Origin: Maratus speciosus
Lineage: Eukaryota > Arthropoda > Arachnida > Araneae > Salticidae
Length of the DNA: 64,000 nucleotides
Direction: 5' to 3'
Assembly (NCBI GenBank): GCA_963932465.1
Contig: OZ010800.1
Span: 36,322,352-36,386,351, forward strand
Numbering within the stretch: the first letter of the stretch is position 1; every line of letters starts with the position of its first letter. Made by a program: the position numbers and the translations under genes. Of the stretch, positions 1 through 11,639 are shown one piece after another. The notes under the pieces were generated by a model that worked only from the letters and a program-made list of their open reading frames with translations, was not told the DNA's origin and made no database searches.

Positions 1-260
1 TCGACTGGAAAAGAAAAGAAATGCAAGCCTGATCTCGGCACGGCGCAAGTCTGCGGAGAAAAAAAATACTAAGCCGGGGTCAGACACCACGTAACTCTCC
101 GATTCCGATCTCTACGCTGGACATGTTACATTTCTGTATTGATGTTCTCAAACTAGCATCGATTCGTGACGCAGATTTATATTTATTCTCGCGAAAGTCA
201 CAATTGAAAATAGCTCATATTTTATCGACTTCGTTTAAATTTTTATATCGTGGCATTTTG
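1..260 (+). repeat. Fragment of the GGCCCGG-type hAT family (right-half sequence)
   Basis: This stretch is recognisably similar to 25570-25815, the right-hand interior of the 12232-25998 hAT element. Shared blocks include GTTACATTTCTGTATTGATG (here near 125-145) and the TTATATCG near 246, with scattered substitutions between. The right-terminal GGCCC array of the other copy is not preserved here. It is an older, truncated copy and no coding potential was seen. Confidence 0.6.
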
Positions 261-622
261 AACGGGCGTTAGCCTTGGATTTTCGGAGGTCGTAAAAAAA
301 TCCTGGTGAAGGCCGTAAAAAGTCTTGAAAAGTATGATGGCACACTGGTTCTCCGACCGACGGGCCAGTCCGAGCCTGTTCCGCCTTAGAGCAACATATG
401 TTGAGGGATGACAATTAACATATGTTTTGTATGTTTGGTGTTTTGTTGGAATAAAAGAGTAAAGAAGTTATAAAATAACTCTTACCTCAGGCAGCAAAAT
501 ATCCAATTTCGGTGATTGTTCCAATAAATTGTCCCCTGTGTTTAACTTAAAATTGTAAGTAACAATTAAATTATACATTAGAGTGATTATATTTAATTTA
601 ATTATATTATTACATTTTCAAT
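261..622. other. Non-coding, no gene seen
   Basis: AT-rich sequence between the hAT-family fragment and the transposase relic. It probably includes the 3' flank of the transposase at 623-2711. I searched it for a left terminus matching the right hAT end at 3096 and found none, so that element appears truncated or diverged on this side. Confidence 0.4.
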
Positions 623-2711
623 TTATTTAAATACAAAACACATTCTTCTTTCTTTTCGGCCAGCAAATTCATCTATAACCTTTTCATTAAAATTTAGTAT
701 TCTTTCTATTAAGTCCTCGCCTGCACTGATCATTGCTAACGCTGATAAACGATCCTCTGATATGGTGCTTCTTAAAAATGTCTTTATTCTTTTCAGCATA
801 GAAAAGCAGCGCTCGGGTTCCGATGTTGTCATTGGTGTTGTGAGAATGATTTTCAGCAAACAGCTTACTTCACCAAGCGAATTTTCTAGGCCATGATTTA
901 CAATAAATTTGTGAAGATCAAAAGCTCCAGAGATATTTGAAAATTCTTCTCTCTCATATAAAACAGCAAGTTCTGTTCTAAGCTTTTCTTTCTTTAACAT
1001 AGGATATGCAAGCACAGTTTCATCTAACTCCTTTGAAGGAAAATCTTTACAAAAATCAGAAAATTTCACGCAAGCAAATAATTTAGCTGCTGAAAGATGT
1101 CCTAAAAATTGAAATCGTTCTTTTGCTTGGAAACAAATCGTGTCACAGACTTCTTTAGCTATAATGGTTAAGTCTTCATTAAATCTCTGCTTTCTAATTT
1201 GATGCGATTCCTCTAAAGTATCAGATTGGGGAGAACTTATTTCATTTCTAATTACAGAAATCACTCGATAGAAATTTTCTAATGCTAAATTAACAGAAGA
1301 AGAGTTTGCATTGTGGCTTTGAAGCTCATCATACAGAAGGTCAACATGTGGCATGATACGGTGAAAGAAAGAAAGCCAAAAGAGGAAACTTCTGTCATTC
1401 AACATACGTAAAAGTCCCGAAGCTGCCTGGACTGTATTTGCGTTCTTTAATTTTTGTAATTGTTCAAAACATTCCTTCAGTTCGTCCATATTTTCATAAA
1501 CTGTACTCACTGTTCTAGAATTAAAATTCCATCTTGTGTTAGAACCTCTGGGAATTCTTTTAGAGACGGAATCTAACACAGCGAGGCGCTGTGGAGATCG
1601 CGAGAAAAATGCTGGTATACCATGCAAACTACTGAAAAATATACGCACTTTCGAATTCTGAGAAGCTGCTTTTTCCATAACTAAATTCAATTGATGTGCA
1701 TAACAATGTATAAAATGAGCATTGCAATATTTTTCACTAATTATAGCTTGTACACCACCCTTTGCACCGCTCATTACAGCTGCACCATCATAAGTTTGAG
1801 CTATGAGTTTATGAAAATCATCTTTCAAAACTATACTCAATTGCTCTAGAATGTAGTGAGACAAACCCTCAGCGTCTTGCGAAGATGGGTTATGAAACCC
1901 CCAAAATCTTTCAACCACTTCACCTTCCTTTTCGTAGCGAAATACTACAACTTCTTGGATTTTCTCGGAAATATCTGTTGTGTCATCTGCCATGACAGCT
2001 AGAAATTTTGTGTGGCTAATCTCTTTAATTATTTCCTTTCGACATATTTCCAGTATACAATCCAATAGTTCGTTTTGAATAGTTTTTGAATTGCCTTTGA
2101 AAAACGGAAGCAGTTTCAAAGTGAGCTTTTAAGCTTCCATCAAGCTTTCCGGCAAATTCAAGCAGTCCTCGAAAAATCCCGGGTTTAGCAGATTCCAACC
2201 TTTCGTCATGTCCACGGAGTGGTAGCTCATATTTCCCACAAAACCTAATGCAGTCTATTATTTTTGAGAGTATATCTCTATTTTTTTGTACATCTTCATT
2301 ATGTTTGATTATGCTTAATTTATAGCCTTTGCTCAACTGGGTAGCGATATTGACTTTTCCGAGCATGGCCAAGTTCACAACATTTCTCAAATGTTTTTCA
2401 GAATTTTCATGTTTTTTTATTTTTTCTGGTAGATGACCCAAGTCTTTAATGCCAGTTTTCGTCCAGACGTTATCTCCTCCAAAAAGCAAACACGGGAAAC
2501 AAAATAGTGCATTTCTAGAATCGCATCCACATAACCAGTCATGCTTAGTATAAATTTCTGGATTAAATTTTCGCTGATACGAATTTTTCCTGCTTGTTGA
2601 TGCTTGAATAATTTTTAAGTCCGGCGTAGGACGCCCGATATTTTTAATATCATTTTTCTCAACTAATGACAACTGGGAAAATACTATTTTTTGTAAATTC
2701 AGCACACTCAT
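623..2711 (-). pseudogene. hAT transposase relic, ZMYM/TTF zinc-finger type, one frameshift
   Basis: Two overlapping minus-strand reading frames (2711-2025, 228 residues; 2119-623, 498 residues) together cover one hAT-type transposase, the enzyme that cuts and pastes hAT DNA transposons. The N-terminal part starts at an ATG at 2711 and carries a TTF/BED-like zinc finger (C61, C63, C71, C74, H101, H107). The C-terminal part carries an RNase H-like core with the expected acidic residues (ADDTTD near residues 44-49, D110 in AQTYDGA) and ends with the conserved hAT dimerisation segment (TSEPERCFSMLKRIK, about residues 430-450). The frame changes near 2100-2115, close to a short T/A run. The length matches arthropod 'zinc finger MYM-type protein 1-like' transposon proteins. 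The break suggests a dead copy, although a sequencing error in the run cannot be excluded. Confidence 0.85.
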
Positions 2712-3096
2712 TGCGTAGTTGAATACAAAATTCCGAAACGCGGCTGAAAGACACTACGACGAAATATTTTTTTTTCTCTCAATAATGATCTGCACGGCTT
2801 GCAGCACGGACGCTAATGCAACAATGCTATCCTCTTCCCCACCTTTCTTCTACCGTCGGGCATGCGTAATGACCATCTATGGGAATGATAAGAGCTGCGT
2901 TGCCTTGCAGCCGAAAATGAGAATGAAGAGGGGCTTTTTCACCCACACCCATTGAGGACAAGCGAGAAGGGATCTATTTTCCTACTTACGTTAAGGTTTA
3001 AATTGATGTACAAAGATAACATTAAAAATATATGGGGTTGTTAAAGATTACAGGGGGTGCTGCAGCTCTGCAGCACTTATGGATGAGCCGCTACTG
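623..3096 (-). mobile_element. hAT DNA transposon, right terminus intact, left end not found
   Basis: On the minus strand the element begins at 3096 with CAGTAGCGGCTCATCC, a typical hAT terminus (CAG start followed by a CGGCTC-type motif). It runs through a GC-richer leader into the transposase relic. It is inserted in a retrotransposon gag: gag codons read up to 3097 and then hit a stop made by the hAT end. The 8 bp outside the right end (GTAGTTGT, 3097-3104) should be one target duplication copy, but no matching copy was found on the left. The left boundary given is only the end of the coding relic. Confidence 0.65.
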
Positions 3097-3966
3097 GTAG
3101 TTGTTATGTTTGTTAAAATTTCCCTTTCTCTGTGTGTTAACTCTTTTCCATTTAAAACACGATTGGGCTTGGTGGCCAGACCGAAAACATAGCTGGCATG
3201 TCACAACTTTTCTTTGTGGAAATTTGTGAGGGGAAAAACGTTTTGGGAAATTTCTCGTTTTGAAATTTTTTCTATAGCGCATTGCATTCGAGTTATATTT
3301 TGGCCTACCTTGAATCACATTTTTTTCATTTTCTGTTTTGGGTTCAGGCGGTGCAAGTGTTAAAGCGTTTATTTTTTCAGACAAATCCTTCAATTGTTCT
3401 TCGACGTCATTTTGAGATTTACTGACGGAGGGCAATGAATGTAGAATCTTTTCATTATGCAGAATTTCATGTAACACATGTGCTCTTTCAACAGCAGCAC
3501 GACACTCGTCGATACCCTCTTCTTGTAATTTAATTCTTATGTTAGCTGGCACAGCCTCCGAAAATTTCATTAGTTTAATTGTGTTACGAGCATTTTCATC
3601 GTTAATGTCTGCATAGACAGTCGCGGCTAACACATTTAACCGATGTGCCAGATTTTTAATAGATTCAGCTGACAGAAGAGATTAACTCGAAAGTTCAACA
3701 CCAGCCACACACTTACTAGGGGGTGAGAAAAATGCCGCAAATTCTTTTTAAAGCGTATTTACGTCGGTAATTTTTTGAAGTTCTGGATTTTGAGCATAGA
3801 ATTTTTGTGCCGGTCCTGCTAACTTTCCTACAAGTACAGCAATTGTATTCTGATGACTTTACTTGTTAATTTCAGCAACAGACCTAATATGATTAAAAAA
3901 GAATTTAAGCAAATCCGGATCTCCATCAAATTGTATTATATTAATTATAATTTGTTTAGCGGGCAT
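3091..3966 (-). pseudogene. LTR-retrotransposon gag relic, interrupted by the hAT insertion
   Basis: From an ATG at 3966 one reading frame runs leftward to the hAT insertion point at 3097, broken by three in-frame stops in the first ~330 bases. The last 180 codons are open. The product is a Gag-like structural protein: a helical N-terminal part, then a basic region ending in a CCHC zinc knuckle (C-x2-C-x4-H-x4-C, in CQLCFRSGHQAQSC), which in this family binds the element's RNA. The frame stops three codons after the hAT terminus begins. The stops show the copy was already decaying or has decayed since. It differs from the intact gag at 22294-23373 and so belongs to a different retrotransposon lineage. 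No protease or polymerase part is present in the window. Confidence 0.75.
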
Positions 3967-5880
3967 GGTCAATGTTTACTGCAAACAAATTCCCTAATCA
4001 ACAATTGTTACTGAAATTCTGCATACACATATATATATAAAACACATACAAAACAGGTTAAATGCAAAGCAAATGAAATAAAGCAGTATAATTACCACAT
4101 TAAAAAAAATAACAGTTACTTAAAAAAATATTAAAATAAAGGACTTATTTAAACCTTTTATGAAAAAAATGGAAAAAATGTCTATCTGTAGATAAAATTG
4201 TCTTTCTCAGAGCAAAAGTATAATATCATTGACTTTTCTTTTAACCGAAAGAAAGAGAGAAACAAAAAAATTTCACAATAGCTCCTTTTTTTTATCGGAT
4301 GGAAACTGCAAGTTTTTCAAAACAAAACAACTGGGAGCTAGCACGTAAAAATTAAATGCTTATTTTATCTTTTTTAATAGAGACAAAAAAACTATATCTC
4401 CTTTTTTTTAAATGAAAGAAATTAAAATTCTCTCAAATTAAAATAATTTAAAGCCAAAGAGTAAACATGAAAAAAAAAAATCTCATTTTAACCTTAGTAG
4501 AAAATAGTAAAAGGGGACAAAGAATATTCTTCTTTGAACTTAAAAAAAAAGTACACATTTTAGTATCCATTGAGAGTTAAACAGGGAGGGTGAATTTATC
4601 ATTTAATAAGAATACTGGCAAATTTAATGCAATGGGTTCAAATATATAATATATTTATAAATATATTATAGTAAACTGCACAAAATAATTCACAAAATAT
4701 TAAAAATAGCAATATCACTGTGTTTTCGCATCCTAAAATTATGCACAAAAACACAATAATATTAGTAAATAAAATTTCAATCACTAAATAAGTATTTGTT
4801 AAACAAGTATTCGTGAGTACTTATTGAGTATGAAAGCAGAAAAAATGGAATGAAACTTGCTGGTAAATTTAAATAATATTTCAAATATTTATATATTTTT
4901 TTATATATTTAGAAAAAGAGGGGGAATGAAAACATCTGCTTTCACACTTTAAATGTTGAATATGTATTGGTGTACTTTTTTTTAACTTCTTAATAAGCCC
5001 ACTGTATCACTTTCTCATTCAATTTTCGAACCAAATCAGATTTATATTTTTAGGTTGGAACAGTATTTGTAGAATCCCCCTTTTTTTTATTTATTGTACA
5101 CAACTTTTTTTTATTACAGTCTTGAAAAGACTGTGATTGATAGCATTGCGAGGAACGAATCTTTTTAATTCGTTCACTGATTCACTTGTGTGATCGACGC
5201 ATACATGAATTTTTGTACGCACATACGAAAAATATCACACGCACATACGAAAAATATCAATAGTTTTTTTTTTTAAATAATGAAAAGACTTTTCATCACA
5301 CACTTGAGCGATTTCTTATCTTTGAACATATTTCACAAACACGCGGTTGCTGTAGTACGCTGAAAAACAAACACAGTTGTTTTGATACACGGTTAAAGAA
5401 TCACAGAATTATGTTGCACAAACACTGCAGTAGGGTTGAACTTTTGAAGAGTATGACGCAGGTGTGATATAGGAGCGACACTTGTTTCTATATCAGCCCG
5501 ATACACCAACACGCAGGAAAAAATTTCACAACTTAGAAACGATGATGGGTGACAATACTAGGGCAATTGGCTGTAGTTATAGCTACCTGCACAGCGTAGA
5601 TGATTTTCAGAGATCAACACGAAAAAAAATCGAAGAAAACGTAGTCTCATTAGCAGGCAGAAGGTATCAGCAAGATGATGCACTTTCCGGCGATACAGCG
5701 AACAGAAGGGTCGGGGTGATACTCCGAAAGAACGAAGAAGCCCGCTTGTTGATTCCAAAACACCAGGGGTTAGCAAAGAGGGGAGGCAGATGACACTCTC
5801 TCATTCCCGGACGGCGTTCGACGCAAATTCTTCGAAGTAGGGCAGGTGACGGCAGGGATCCATCGCTTGAAGAAAAACAT
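3967..5880. other. AT-rich non-coding, possible 5' leader/LTR of the gag relic
   Basis: By position this should hold the 5' untranslated leader and LTR of the gag relic, which is read leftward. I could not find a second LTR copy or a convincing primer-binding site, so no LTR is called. A GC-richer patch near 5400-5880 has an open frame at 5482-5793, but it shows no recognisable domain and is probably chance. Confidence 0.3.
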
Positions 5881-5884
5881 GCAG

Positions 5885-6200
5885 ATGAAGGCAGCCCTCA
5901 TAGCATGCATGGTCACGGTGACTCCGTTGTGACGTCACTGTAAGCCACTGTGGTCACGTTACATCTGTGACCAAAATGCCACCACTCAGTGATGTCACAT
6001 TGTGACTCAGATGTGAACTTCTTAGAAAACTTTAAAAAATTACGAAAATTCTTTAAAACATGTTATTTACTGTAAAATTATATTTTTCTGGCAATTAAAA
6101 AAAATTGTGATGTCACTGTTATGTCACTGCTATGTAACGTACGTCACGTCACATATGTGACAAAAAAAACCATATTGTGTCACAGTGTGACAAAAATATG
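5885..6200. repeat. TGACGTCA / GTCAC-GTGAC palindrome-rich patch
   Basis: This non-coding patch is packed with GTCAC and GTGAC words in both orientations, including TGTGACGTCACTG near 5930 and TGTCACAGTGTGAC near 6178. A similar patch lies at 11640-11980. It could be the remains of a terminal-repeat element whose ends carry the palindrome. No function is shown. Confidence 0.4.
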
Positions 6201-6260
6201 AACTTCAAAAATCTTTGAAAATGAAAAGAAATATTTTAAACAGTCACGAGTTACAGCGGC

Positions 6261-8199
6261 ATAAGGAATGAAAATATATTAGTGGATAGCAAATGGTAAA
6301 TTCTGTCACTAAAGGGGAGGGGGGGGGCATAATAAATAAAGTGCACGATACAAGCATTAATAAACTAAATTTTCAGGCTAAATTTTATCAATTTGATATC
6401 TAAGACAGTGAATGTATACTTTTTCATGATTTCAATTTTATCTAGCATTTGGATAATATATTTAGAATTAGGAATATTAAATTTATACACTTTACATATT
6501 TAGTTTGCTGGGAGGAAATTTATTTATTTATTTATTTTTTTACCGACCAGGATTATTCGAAACACTTCTGTGGTTTCAAACTAAAAATTTTCTATTGCAG
6601 TTAAATCTGCACCTGTTAATGAGCACGTAGAAAGCGTCTTCAGAGTTTAGTCATCTATGCATTTCTTGCTTTAGAATATTTTTATAATTTGTATTCCAGT
6701 CATAAATTCTACTTCTTTCAGACTTTTTAAATATAATTAGCATTTTCCGAAAATAAAAGAAATATACAAAATTTGTGCAAAAGAAACTTTACTTTAACAA
6801 AAAAGAAAAAAAAGGGGGGGGGTCGTTATTACCATTAAATTTATTTTTACACCTTTTGAAAATTTAAACAAGGTTTTACCTAATAAACTCTAATTATGAA
6901 TATTATTATTATAATTATTTAGAAAAAAGGAACTTTACAATACATTTTAACTTGAATTATTTGGTACGGATAAAAAGAAAAGGTTAAATACATTGGACAT
7001 TTCTTCAAATACAAAATTTTAATTAACGATACTTTCAGAAAATTACTGCGCATTCATGTTCCAAATCTCTTGTATAGAAAAACAAATAATCTGTAACAGG
7101 CCATCTGCTTGAAAATCATCTGCCCACAGAAAAATAAATATGAGAAGACGCGGGAAATAGTTCACTGTTTTTAGAACATCATCACGTCTACAATACTTTA
7201 AGATAAGGAAATGACCATTTTAGGATACACGGATATTAATGTAACGTATATGTAAGTTTTATTTAATTTAAATATTTTATTCCTGATTTGTGTATTATGA
7301 GTTAAATAGTTTTATGTTATATTCGTAAGAGACTGATCTTTAACTGTCAGAAGCGATATTTTCCAATTCAATAACTGTAAAGAAAAATATCTTAATATGC
7401 CATCGCTTTAAAAAAAAAACTGCGCAGAGACTGATTCATGCCTACATTCATACTGGAATTAATATAAACATTAATTTACTCTTACTTGAGATTGAAAATG
7501 TATGGAACGACAATGATTTGGAATTATTTTATCGGCTTCTTACTATTTTTTGATATAGTTATTATTATTTTGGGGTTAAATATGATGTTCGATTATCATG
7601 AGATTACGAAACTGTTTTAGATTAGAAATTAACATTATACTGGGAAAATGTATTTTTACATATTACAGTAGTGAAACATTTGAAAGAATTTTCTTTTAGT
7701 GCTAATAATATTTTTAATTATCTTTTAAAATCTTAAATCTTCAAACCAATGTTATCAGTTTTAACATTTGCCAAAATTATAAAATAATAGGAATTCCTTA
7801 TACCATATGGAAATATTTTTGAGATATTGTTAAATCTAATAATGCATTTAATTTATCTATTGTAGTTTGTTGTTGTTTAATAGTACAATTATAAATTCTA
7901 ATTATTATTTTTAGTGTTTTTCAAATTGGTATATTTATTTTTTTAAATTGTATGTAAGCATTTTTTCTGTTTGTGATTTTAATCAAACATTTAATTATAG
8001 ACATTCTGAATCGGTTATTAAATTTTCTTCTATTCTAAATTCATTTTTTACGTTTATGATACGCGTAATTATTGGCACTAAAAAGTGAAATATGATATTT
8101 AAGCATTGAAATAAAGTGTTTTTCATGCCTGATAGGAAGTTATAGATTAAAATGATTTAGTATATATTTTTTTAAGTTCATATAATACAGGATACATAA
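6261..8199. other. AT-rich DNA, nothing recognisable
   Basis: About 1.9 kb of AT-rich sequence with short G and T runs (near 6310, 6820). No open frame with a recognisable domain, no terminal repeats and no RNA gene were seen. Confidence 0.5.
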
Positions 8200-9250
8200 T
8201 ATAGGACACAAGTTGAAAAGTGCTTATGACTTCGGTTTGTCTCTCGGTCTGTCCGTCTAGCAGTCTGTCCGCACTCTAACTCTCGAAAATATACTCGGAT
8301 TGCCCTGAAATTTTTGGATGTTATTGACGTTTACCATAGCACGGTACCTATTTGTAATGAAGTTTGTAGCATGCTTTGTTCATTTACAGGGACAGCCAAA
8401 AGTTTTCCGTTATATTACGGCCTATGGGAAAAAATCGTTTCAAAGAATTTTTAATGATTTTACGCACGCTTTCAAACAGAAGAAAATTTATATGCATTTA
8501 TGAAGTGCACTAAAATATGCATTCTGTTGACTATGCGGTGCAAAGAATAGTTATTGTTCATTTACAGGGCTAAAAAAGGAATTCAAATACATAATGATAT
8601 AGTGGTGGAGGGAATTGTTTGCAGCATACTTCAATTATGTTAAGCTGTTTCATATATAATGAAATTGATATATGTCGCTGAGGTTTACATACTATAAATT
8701 ATTTCATGTATAATACGAATAATACGTATATAGCATTTACAGGGACACACAAAATATTTCAGATACTATATTGTATCCGAAGTACTGTTCATTAGCGATG
8801 ATTGCTGGAAATGTATTTTTAATTATGATATGCACTTTTATGATTCACTATATTTATGCATAGTATATGCTACATATAAATGCTATAATTCCTATACAAG
8901 GCTACACAAAAGTCTTCGTAAGGATTACTGGGTATGGGCGCAAATTGCTTAAAGGTGGTTTTTAAATGAGTTATGCTTTTTTTCGCTGAACTGCATTTAA
9001 TTTACCAAGAAATGTTTGTAGAATATAGATAAAATGATATACAGGGTCACGTAAAGAATTGGATACATGGCCGTCTATATATTATAATTTCTGGAAATGT
9101 GATTTCAGTAGTTTTAAGAGTGTCTTAGTTTGAATTAAATTTTAACTAAATAGTGGCGTGTAATAAAGATTCTAGGTAAACTACAGGGTTGTACAAAAGT
9201 ATTCAAGTATGTTTCCATACTAGATGTAAATTTCCAACTGGGCGAAAAAT

Positions 9251-9324
9251 GTCCGGACCAGGATTCGAACCCGGGACCTCCTGGCTGAAGCCGCCAGTGC
9301 TCTGCCATCTGAGCTATCCCGGAC
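9251..9324 (-). tRNA. tRNA-like cloverleaf, left arm of inverted pair
   Basis: Read on the minus strand this folds as a full cloverleaf: a 7-bp acceptor stem (GTCCGGG with TCCGGAC), a D stem GCTC/GAGC, an anticodon stem CTGGC/GCCAG and a T stem CCGGG/CCTGG. It has pol III A-box and B-box (GGTTCGAATCC) sequences. The anticodon loop is GGCTTCA, with G instead of the near-universal U at position 33, so a working tRNA is doubtful. Position would give a CTT (Lys) anticodon. It is more likely a tRNA-derived SINE head. Confidence 0.4.
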
Positions 9325-9428
9325 GATTCTGGTAGAACTCTTTCACCCAGCTAACCTTGAAGATTACAGCATCAGGTCTGAAACCTGGTTCAGCTCAACA
9401 GAATAAACCTCAGAGTTCGACCAGAATC

Positions 9429-9502
9429 GTCCGGGATAGCTCAGATGGCAGAGCACTGGCGGCTTCAGCCAGGAGGTCCCGGGTTCGAATCCTGGTCCGG
9501 AA
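9429..9502 (+). tRNA. tRNA-like cloverleaf, right arm of inverted pair
   Basis: This is the mirror copy of the minus-strand sequence at 9251-9324, with identical D, anticodon and T arms. It differs at the 3' end (TCCGGAA instead of TCCGGAC), which weakens the acceptor stem. The same G33 loop anomaly is present. The pair sits head to head about 105 bp apart. Confidence 0.35.
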
Positions 9503-9676
9503 ATTTTTCGCCCAGTTGGAAATTTACATCTAATATGATTTGTTTACCAATTAGAATAATTGTGTGAAAATTAATCTAATGTTTCCATATATTAGTATAA
9601 ATTGCTGAAAAAGAATTTCAACATGTTAGGCGTTTTCTTGCTAAACTAAATTTTCCCATTATATAGTATATATATA

Positions 9677-10243
9677 CACTTAAAAAATGGGTACTCAAAA
9701 TTGAGTAAAAAGAACTCAATTTTAAATGCGTCACATACTCAAAGTAGCTCCGATCCAAATGTACTCAAAGTTGAGAAGCACATGTACTCATTTTTTATTC
9801 CATGGTTGTGATCAAATATGAATCGTTATGTACTGCCCCCCCCCCCCCACGCAAAAAAACCCCTAAAATTTAAAGTAAAAATGTACTGACATTTATTTCC
9901 CGTTCAAAGTTCTTAACAAGAAATGTTTAATTGGTTATTTATTAAGAAAAATAGCAAAATTCTTAACAAGATACTCAATTCGAATAAGAGCATTATTTCC
10001 AAGCACTTTTAAATTATTTTTAAAATACTGTGCATAATTTAATATTTACATTAATAAACATCATTTATGCCGCCATAAATGAAATGAACCATTACAGGGT
10101 ACAAAACTATTCGTTTGTTTGGGTTTGATAACATGTGATGTTTCAAAATAGAGAAAGCATAGGTTCATTTTTGATCCAAAACTATTCAATTCGATATCAG
10201 TACGTTGGTTTACTCATTTTTGAGTACTTCATTTTTTTCAGTG
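9677..10243. mobile_element. TA-flanked MITE with CACTG/CAGTG ends
   Basis: The left end CACTTAAAAAATGGGTACTC and the reverse complement of the right end (CACTGAAAAAAATGAAGTAC) match over about 30 bp. The element is flanked by TA on both sides (9675-9676 and 10244-10245), as in Tc1/mariner-like insertions. It is 567 bp and non-coding, contains a C run near 9838, and shares its terminal word with three other elements in the window. Confidence 0.65.
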
Positions 10244-11011
10244 TATCAACCTACAGATCAAATACAGGGCTGTTCAAAAGAATTGGAAAACATATTTGGC
10301 TATGGACGGTAACTGCTGAAATCAGTTTTTCAAATGTTTTATGCGTTTTCTAAAATGTTTATTTAGTTATCTTATTTACGTCATTTCTCTAAATTATGAT
10401 GTCTTGTTAAAGAATTCAGAAAGTGTTGAAAAGTATTTTATAATCTATGCTTAACGCATGATTTTTCTTACTCTTTTTTTTCTATTTCCCAGATCAGTCT
10501 TTTCCTATAAAACATACCAAATCTATTTAGCACATATTCACAAAATACAATATACACGGGAATAAAAAATTTAAATAAATATCGCTTATCATGCCGCTCT
10601 ATAAATGATAGTTGTTTTAATATACGTTAGTTTCCATGTTCGTATTCAATAAAGCAATGACAAATCACAACAAATTAAAAAACTTACACATTCTAAATAT
10701 CAAGCTTGAACTCAATATCAAGCATAGAACTAATAAAAAAATATGTAAGTTGATAAGAATTGTTTTTTAAGTGGAAAAATTTAAAATGTTTTAGAAGAAT
10801 AGGACTCCAAAATAGCGATATTTTGCTAGAAAGTACGGTAAAAAGATAAGATTTTATATTTACAGCAAAAGTTTATTTTAAAATTCATCGCTGTATTAAT
10901 ACTTAGAAATTTTTCCAGAGAGAATCATTCGCCTTATATACAGTATTTCAAATGAAAATCAAATATCAAATTAATTGCTTAAAAGGCACAAAGGCCAACA
11001 TAGTGAAAAAG

Positions 11012-11084
11012 ATTCCATGCCGGGACTCGAACCCGGTCCATCAATATAGCACACTGACATTCTACCGACTAAACCATATGGAAC
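11012..11084 (-). tRNA. tRNA-like SINE head
   Basis: It has an acceptor-like stem (GTTCCAT with ATGGAAT), an A-box-like GGTTTAGTCGGTAG, an anticodon-like stem TCAGT/ATTGA with one wobble pair, and a strong T arm (CCGGG TTCGAGT CCCGG). The anticodon loop GTGCTAT lacks a U at position 33. It heads a SINE-type unit, so it is probably not a functional tRNA. Confidence 0.35.
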
Positions 11085-11514
11085 GACGCCCAGCCTGTAA
11101 AATTTCTCACTATTACATGTTGGAAGGCTACAAACGCAGCACAAGATGGAATATTTATCGTGAGCCACCGACATGGGGTAAACACGAAACTTAATTAAAT
11201 CCAGCATCGATTGAAACTATATTAATAATTGGAAATTTTTCGAGGGAGAAACATTCGCCTTGCATACAACATTTCAAATTAAAATTGCCTTTTAAGCAAT
11301 TAATTTGAAATTTGATTTTCATTTGAAATATTGTATGCAAGGCGAATGGTTCTCTCTGGAAAAATTTCCAAGTAATATAATTTCAATCGATGCTGGATTT
11401 AATTAAGTTTCGTGTTTGCATCATGTTGGTGGCTCACGCTAAATATTCCATCTTGTGCTGCGTTTGTAGCCTTGTCAACATGTAAATAGTGAGAAATTTT
11501 CCAGCCTGGGTATC

Positions 11515-11587
11515 GTTCCATGTGATTTAGTCGGTAGAATGTCAGTGCGCTGTACTGATGGCCCGGGTTCGAGTCCCAGCATGGAAT
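11515..11587 (+). tRNA. tRNA-like SINE head (mirror copy)
   Basis: This is the plus-strand partner of the copy at 11012-11084. It has an anticodon-like stem TCAGT/ACTGA, a loop GCGCTGT without U33, and the T arm CCGGG TTCGAGT CCCAG. It differs from its partner at several positions, so the inversion is not brand new. Confidence 0.35.
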
Positions 11588-11639
11588 CTTTATCACTATT
11601 TGCGTCCTTTAAGCAATTAATTTGAAATTTGATTTTCAT

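Larger units (their letters stand above)
9221..9532. repeat. Near-perfect inverted repeat with tRNA-like arms
   Basis: Arms of about 112-120 bp (roughly 9221-9340 and 9412-9532) are reverse complements with very few mismatches. They run from TAGATGTAAATTTCC on the left to the matching end on the right, with a ~70-bp spacer. The arms extend beyond the tRNA part on both sides, so the whole unit was duplicated in inverted orientation. It is inserted in the periodic repeat. Confidence 0.75.
8200..10470 (+). repeat. Old repeat with internal ~145-178 bp periodicity
   Basis: A word of the form TTTACAGGGACACACAAAAG recurs near 8384, 8561, 8736, 8891, 9038, 9181, 10091 and 10261, spaced 143-178 bp where the array is uninterrupted. 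A head segment rich in GTCTGTCCGTC lies at 8240-8270, and the tail includes CATGATTTTTCTT near 10460. The same head, periodic core and tail recur at 46830-50150, so this is one copy of a dispersed element. It is interrupted by the tRNA-like inverted pair and by a TA-flanked MITE. It shows no coding potential. Confidence 0.6.

Noticed and set aside
5482..5793. 103-residue plus-strand frame and its opposite-strand partner
   Set aside because: No recognisable domain. It lies where a decayed LTR/leader would be, and an open frame on both strands suggests a composition effect.
8200..10470. CRISPR-like array because of regular spacing
   Set aside because: Repeats are diverged, units are ~145-178 bp with variable spacing, and the genome is eukaryotic.
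9251..11587. Functional tRNA genes
   Set aside because: Cloverleafs form, but all four lack U33, occur as inverted SINE-like pairs and have repeat-type flanks. They are listed as tRNA-like with low confidence.
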